From: Hyphochytrium catenoides | Taxonomy: Eukaryota; Sar; Hyphochytriomycetes; Hyphochytriales; Hyphochytriaceae | Reading direction: 5' to 3' | Assembly (NCBI GenBank): GCA_900088475.1 | Contig: FLMG01002562.1 | Span: forward strand, 79,394-143,393 | DNA length: 64,000 nucleotides | Shown here: in pieces, positions 59,632 through 64,000 of the stretch | Position numbering within the stretch: the first letter of the stretch is position 1 | Layout: each line of letters begins with the position of its first letter | Made by a program: the position numbers and the translations under genes | Notes under the pieces: generated by a model | What the model saw: only the letters and a program-made list of their open reading frames with translations | What the model was told of the DNA's origin: nothing | Database searches by the model: none

Positions 59632-60020
59632 AGAAGTACAAGAGAGACTAGCAAGAGGCAAGTAGAAGCGCCGAAGATGAGTGAGGAACCTAGTACCGCT
59701 GGAATCCTCTGTGTCTGCTTGAGACTGTGAAGGAGCAGGGGAAGGCACCTTCCTCTGCACCCGGCCAAACTTCTTTCGACTCTTCTCAAAAACGTCCGCC
59801 AAAGGGTTTGTCCCTGCATTATCTATTGCCTCCGGTGTATCATCGGAGCTCTTCTTGCGCTTTCTCTTTAGGGGCTAATAAGGTTACGCAAGTAAAAAGC
59901 CCGAGGATTGGAGAAGAGACGATCATCAGTCAACCGACAGGAAAGCTTGAAGGTATAACGAGCTGTCACCTTAGGAGAAGTGCTCCCCAAGGACTGCAGA
60001 AAAGTCGATATCTCCGCCAT
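57387..60020 (-). CDS. RBM34: RBM34/Nop12-like nucleolar RNA-binding protein (two RRMs)
   Basis: Six exons join in phase to 423 residues: 59970-60020, 59697-59874, 58776-59296, 58402-58491, 57911-58033 and 57387-57695. The start is ATG at 60020 (MAEISTFL). A Lys-rich N-terminus is followed by RRM1 from about residue 161 (RNP2 TIFVGNLP; RNP1 region NAYVVFKEKES). RRM2 follows from about 265 (RNP2 SVFVGNLPFDV; RNP1 GKGFGYVLF), then a long Lys/Arg/Gly-rich tail (GGGGGGGRRAERARK). The residues between the RRMs (HLRVDYSSPSMDPKRSVFVG) match the characteristic RBM34/Nop12 linker. Yeast Nop12 acts in 60S ribosome assembly (5.8S/25S rRNA processing). The basic tails fit nucleolar localisation. Introns here carry GA/CT tracts, which create long misleading frames. 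Confidence 0.93.
59545..59628. repeat. GA/GAGT microsatellite in an RBM34 intron
   Basis: The tract is GA repeats, a short GAGT run and a long GA run, lying in the intron between exons 59697-59874 and 58776-59296. It opens a false frame that joins real RRM codons to intron sequence. Confidence 0.92.
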
Positions 60021-60823
60021 ACTGCCGTTGTGCCCTAGAGCTCTCAAATCTGGCTCCACCTAGCTTGATTATGGAGAAAGGAAACGAAGGCCTCCTAATG
60101 TACAGCAATCCCACTATAAGTGTATGTCACTCCATCAATTCAGCGTCTTCCTTAGCGCCCAAGTCTCTGCATCTCTTCTCTGTCTCTTCATCCATCATCT
60201 TCTTCATCGGAGGCCCATCAGAATCTGCATCGCTGCGCCTGTCTGTCTCTTGAGCCCGCGCTGGTTGGTCCGCACCAAGCTGCCAATTCTGATTCGGATT
60301 GGACCCGATAGTACGTATCCGGAATAACATAGCGCTTATAGATTGATATTTCGGTATAGGGTTATTCTCATTCTGCTCACATATCATAGTTGATATTTGA
60401 TAACCATGGGGATTGATTATCTGGAGTTGAAGTCTCTCTGATATGAAGGTATTTTGAAAGCTTCTGACGGATTCTGAAGCTCTGAAGCTCTGAAAGCCAT
60501 CGATGAAGCTTCAGAATAGAACTTGCTCAGCTTCACTCAGGCTTGCTATTGAGCTTCCCACTGAGCTTCTCACGCCATAGACCTCTTCCGCTCTGTCCTT
60601 CAAGCTATGTGAGCTCTGTCTATGCAACCTCATGCTTCTCCACGTCTGCTGCTCATGACGTTTCGGAGTGAGGCAGTAGCTGTTCGGCGTCAATGTTATT
60701 GGGATGAGTGCTGGAAAGAGACAGCCTACATGGAAGGAACAGGAGCCGCCAACACAGGTTCTAGACTCTAATGTGATAATTATTGCGCTGCCTTCCATAT
60801 GCTGATGTCCATCTCTCTTCTAG
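60021..60823. promoter_or_regulatory. Divergent upstream region of RBM34 and the BBS6-like gene
   Basis: RBM34 starts leftwards at 60020 and the chaperonin gene rightwards. The region from 60450 to 60560 carries repeated GAAGCT elements and the 12-mer cgatgaagcttc at 60501-60512, identical to one at 3336-3347. It probably also holds the unresolved first exon of the chaperonin-like gene. Confidence 0.4.
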
Positions 60824-61587
60824 ATCCTCGGTCAAGAAGCGACAAAGGAGCTAGTAACTCATGTCTGCCGAGAGATTGAAGCTATTGCCAGCTCAGCGTA
60901 CGGTCCTTATGGGTCTCTCAAGGCCATCAGGATAAACCAAGCTAATCAACAGCCTGGCAATCTTCTGATCTCCTCTTCATCACGCTTTCTCTTCTCTGAG
61001 AACGTACTGCACTATGGATCTCCGCCGTCTAGGGTGCTTTTATCATTCTTGCAGACGCAGGTCAGCTCCTTCACCATTCTCTGCTGCACTTTATGGGCCC
61101 TCCTCTAAGAAGGCATTGCTCTTCAGATTGTACAGCAGGGAGATTGTGGGCTCTTTACCGCTATGTTTGCCTGTCGGTGAGTAAGCCTAAAGAGCCCATA
61201 CACCGTTCTGCACTATCCACTAGGCTAACATTTTTCACTTTCTCACATAGACTGGTGCGTCGATTCTTGGAAGAGCTGGACGGCTCAGCCTCACGATCAG
61301 CTCAGCTGCAAGGTATACTGATGAGCCTCTGGGCCTCCGGTGCTATAGAAACCCTTGATCAAGCCGTCTCGCCATGTTTCTCCTTTCTCTGTCTCTCTCT
61401 CGCGTTCGGGTATCGCCCACCACCCGCTCTCTGTCTCTTTCTCTTCTTGTCCCTCCTTTGCCGCTCAGGGCCTGTCTTCCCCTCTGATTTCCCATGTTTC
61501 TCTCTCTCTCTCTTTTCCACTCATCAATCCCCTCACCCAACTGCCCATCACCGACTGTTGTCCTTCTCCATTTTCTCTCTCTCCCCC

Positions 61588-61636
<49 letters not shown>

Positions 61637-63901
61637 GTCTCTCTCTCTCTCTCTGTCTCTCTCTCTCTCTCTCTTCACTCTCCATTCTTGACTATCTTCG
61701 CGGCGTTGTCCCTGTGATTTACTTGTACTCCTTCCACGTAGTCCTCTCTTTATGTCAGCAATGCTGCAAAGAGTTCTTGGAACACTCAGACAATCCTCTA
61801 AGACTGGAGTTTCAATGGAGCGAGTCCTCTCCCCTTCTGAGCTGTCTCTCCGCCATGTTTAGAACAAAGAGCGCAGCCCGGCTGGGAGAAAAGGAAAGAA
61901 TGTTGCTCTCGACACTGTCTCTACAGGCCTTCCTCTCCTCTCTCGCCGAGAGCCCTAGCGGCACGGTATGGTTGCGCCAATCTTGACCAACTTTGGGCTT
62001 TTGAGGCCTTGGGCGGAGAGAGAGAGAGTGTGTGTTTGTGTGTGTAAGAGAGAGAGAGAAAGAAACAGATAGAGGGAGAGAGCAAGACTGCTGTTCGTCA
62101 GAAGGACAGTGATTGCGGAATCTATGGTCCGAGAGAGGTAAAACAACAGAGATCTTGGCAGAAGAGGGAAATTGTGAAAGACTGAGGCAGAAGGTTGCAC
62201 GCCACGCGAGAGAGTGAAAGAGAGACAGAGACAGAGTAGGGGAGACGGATACAGAAAGAGAGGAGAAAAAGAGAACTGATATGAGCCTGTTGCCGGAAGG
62301 GGTAACAGAAGAAGAGACTGCTCACTATTCTGCGCCCGAGAACTAAACAGCTAGCCAGATCTCTGACCTTATTCTTTTGAACCAGCTGGTACCTAAGATC
62401 AGGATCCTGGAGATCAGTGGTGTCCCCACGACAGCGTCAGAGGTAGTACTTACTTCACCTCGAACCAAACGAGAAAGAGAGAGAGAGAAGCCCTAAAAGG
62501 AGGTCCGAATTGGCAGGGATGTAGAAGACGAACTAGGGATCGGACAGTTGATAGCTGGGACGTTGACCTGAAGAGAGCAGGAAGAAAGGACCTAACATTC
62601 TGCTCTGTGGCAGGTTGCACCCTACACGGTGTTCCTTGATACTCCTGAAGGCATTCGAGCTCCTCGTATGATCAAGAACGTCTCTGTTGCTCTCTTTCGA
62701 GGATCAATAGACGTCCCAGAGTTGTCATTCAAACTGGAGCTTGTACCTGACGGTAAGACGCCAGGTTGAGGAGGACAAGTTCAGGGAGGTCACTCTCCTG
62801 CGATCGCAATCGGGAGACAAAGTGGCTCGGCACCACGGGCGGGCCCTCAAAGATAGGGAGAACAGAGAGGGAAGAATGCGGAAAAGAGAGAGGGAAGAAA
62901 AAGAAAGAGAGAAGAGAGGAAGAGAAAGAGAGATAGTATTACAAGGTACAGAGAGATATCATCGGGCTCTTAGAGGAGACAACAATCGCGAGAGCTAAGA
63001 AGAATTCTGCTATACTTCTTGCCTAGAGAACAACCCATCGTTCACTCCTGCCAGAGAGAGAAGAAACTACCTGGAACGGATAGCGCTCTCACTTCGCGAT
63101 CTTAAAGTAAAGGTTGTCTGTTGTCAGAAGCTGATCCATCCCTATATCAAGGGGCTTCTTGCAGAGAATGACATTGTTGCTCTTGAGAGATTGTCCATAC
63201 GGCACATAGGTAAGGAGGAAGACAGAGGAAGCCGTGGAGAGACTGATAGGTTTATTCTGTCCTTGTCTTTCTTTTGCCGTTGTCACTGTCACGCTTTCCT
63301 CTCGTCCTCCCTAGTTTCCTCTCCTGTTGACTAAATACTCTTGGAAATCGTTGGACATGGATTATTCTCTCTCTATAGCTGCTCCTTCGTCCCTGTCGTC
63401 AGAAAGGAATAATCGCTCTCGCTCTCTCTCTGTCTTTTCTCCTTGCTATGCGCTGTACGGCCTCCCCTCGCGCTCCTGCTTTAGACGCGGTTCAGGCCAT
63501 CACCGGCGCAGTACCGTTGGGAGACTGGGCATGTCCTCCAAGGGAGGAGGAGCTGGGTTGGGCCACCAGCATAGAGTCCAAAGTGGTTCACCGTCAGAAG
63601 TTCATAGTCATTCAGAATAACGATGTGTGAGTCACTCTCTCTTGATCTCTCTCTCTCTCTCGCGCGCGCTGTCGCTATCTCTCTTCAGATGTGAGATACT
63701 CTCGTTAGTCACCTCGTCCAGACCTCTATACCTCCATTACATATTCTGATGTTTAAGGTGCTTTCTATCAGGGGAGAAGAGGATTGGGGGACGGGACCCC
63801 GAGCTCCGTCGCACGTCCAAAGGCGTCTGAGACCTGTCACCACGCTTGTGCTTTGCTCTTCAGATGATCTGAGTGCTAAAGAAGTCAGAGGACTTGTCGA
63901 T
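60824..63901 (+). CDS. MKKS: MKKS/BBS6-like chaperonin (group II chaperonin relative), partial at both ends of the model
   Basis: Eight or more exons join in phase: 60824-61060, 61127-61176, 61251-61312, 61742-61965, 62386-62442, 62614-62752, 63027-63209, 63485-63626 and 63772-63901. The gene continues past the window, and the first exon with the start codon, left of 60824, is not resolved. The order matches MKKS: EAIASSAYGPYGSLKAI (chaperonin CYGPSG-like), then QGDCGLFTAMFACRLV in place of the chaperonin GDGTT ATPase motif, as in MKKS (SDCGLFTAI). The apical-domain segment LVPKIRILEISGVP follows, then KVVCCQKLIHPYIKGLL (MKKS LVLCQKVIHPSLKQFL) and AITGAVPLGDW. Loss of the GDGTT aspartate pair suggests it does not hydrolyse ATP. 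MKKS helps BBS7 folding and BBSome assembly at the ciliary base. CT tracts fill the intron 61313-61741. Confidence 0.87.
61591..61674. repeat. (CT)n microsatellite in an intron of the MKKS-like gene
   Basis: A long CT run is interrupted by CTGT and CTTT units. It lies in an intron and is pyrimidine-rich on the transcribed sense strand, next to the acceptor side. Confidence 0.93.
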
Positions 63902-64000
63902 GTAAGAGAGATTGGGAGGACGCGGTACCGAAGGAGAATGTGTCAGATGTAGGATGATAGCAGAGCGGGACATGAGCGAGAGAAAATGGAGTCGAGGGTT
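63902..64000. other. Start of an intron of the MKKS-like gene at the window end
   Basis: A GTAAGA donor follows the last resolved exon. No further coding segment can be recognised before the window ends. Confidence 0.5.

Noticed and set aside
58557-59819. A 420-codon open frame on the minus strand as one protein
   Set aside because: It joins real RRM1 codons to intron sequence and a GA/CT microsatellite. The six-exon RBM34 model fits splice sites, phase and family layout.
61093-61986. A 297-codon continuous frame as a membrane protein
   Set aside because: Its hydrophobic Leu/Ser part is a CT-rich intron. Only the start and end are exons of the MKKS-like gene.
1-64000. tRNA, rRNA, CRISPR arrays or transposons
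   Set aside because: I saw no cloverleaf with a B-box-like element, no rRNA signature, no spaced repeat array and no transposase or integrase motif. A tRNA or covariance-model scan would be needed to exclude small RNAs.

Overview
This window is nuclear DNA from a eukaryote. Every multi-exon gene shows GT..AG introns, mostly 60-400 nt with CT-rich acceptors, and the gene set is eukaryotic: TFIID subunit, PIEZO channel, HIRAN-RING-SNF2 helicase, RBM34/Nop12, BBS6-like chaperonin. A BBS6/MKKS-like protein suggests a ciliated or flagellated organism. Genes are dense on both strands, (GA)n/(CT)n tracts are abundant, and one short TTAGGG array is present. I read it as a unicellular protist or alga and cannot name the lineage. 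Three runs of N mark assembly gaps.

Layout. 0-2.7 kb: M16 metalloprotease on the minus strand, running off the left edge. 3.8-9.5 kb: a TAF4-type TFIID subunit that also carries two TAZ-type zinc modules. 10.0-11.3 kb: an intronless Ser/Thr kinase on the minus strand. 14.3-15.7 kb: a conserved-looking protein of unknown function. 17.2-18.4 kb: an ABHD4/5-like alpha/beta hydrolase. 19.5-21.3 kb: an EF-hand protein. 22.7-23.1 kb: a small secreted cysteine-rich protein. 25.0-31.4 kb: a Rad5/HLTF-type helicase. 32.7-34.0 kb: a protein with bacterial-style DUF1707 and LiaF-like segments. 38.3-54.8 kb: a very large PIEZO gene. 55.1-57.0 kb: a FAM185A/DUF4097-like beta-solenoid protein. 57.4-60.0 kb: RBM34/Nop12. 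60.8 kb to the right edge: an MKKS/BBS6-like chaperonin.

The genes look like independent housekeeping and sensory units, not a cluster or pathway. The most striking observation is that the PIEZO gene encodes a complete fibronectin type III domain followed by a pleckstrin-homology domain, spliced in frame between the beam-like helix and the C-terminal half of the channel. The TAF4-TAZ combination is the second unusual architecture. Gene models were built by reading exons and matching splice phase by eye. Where I could not close a model, the entry says so.
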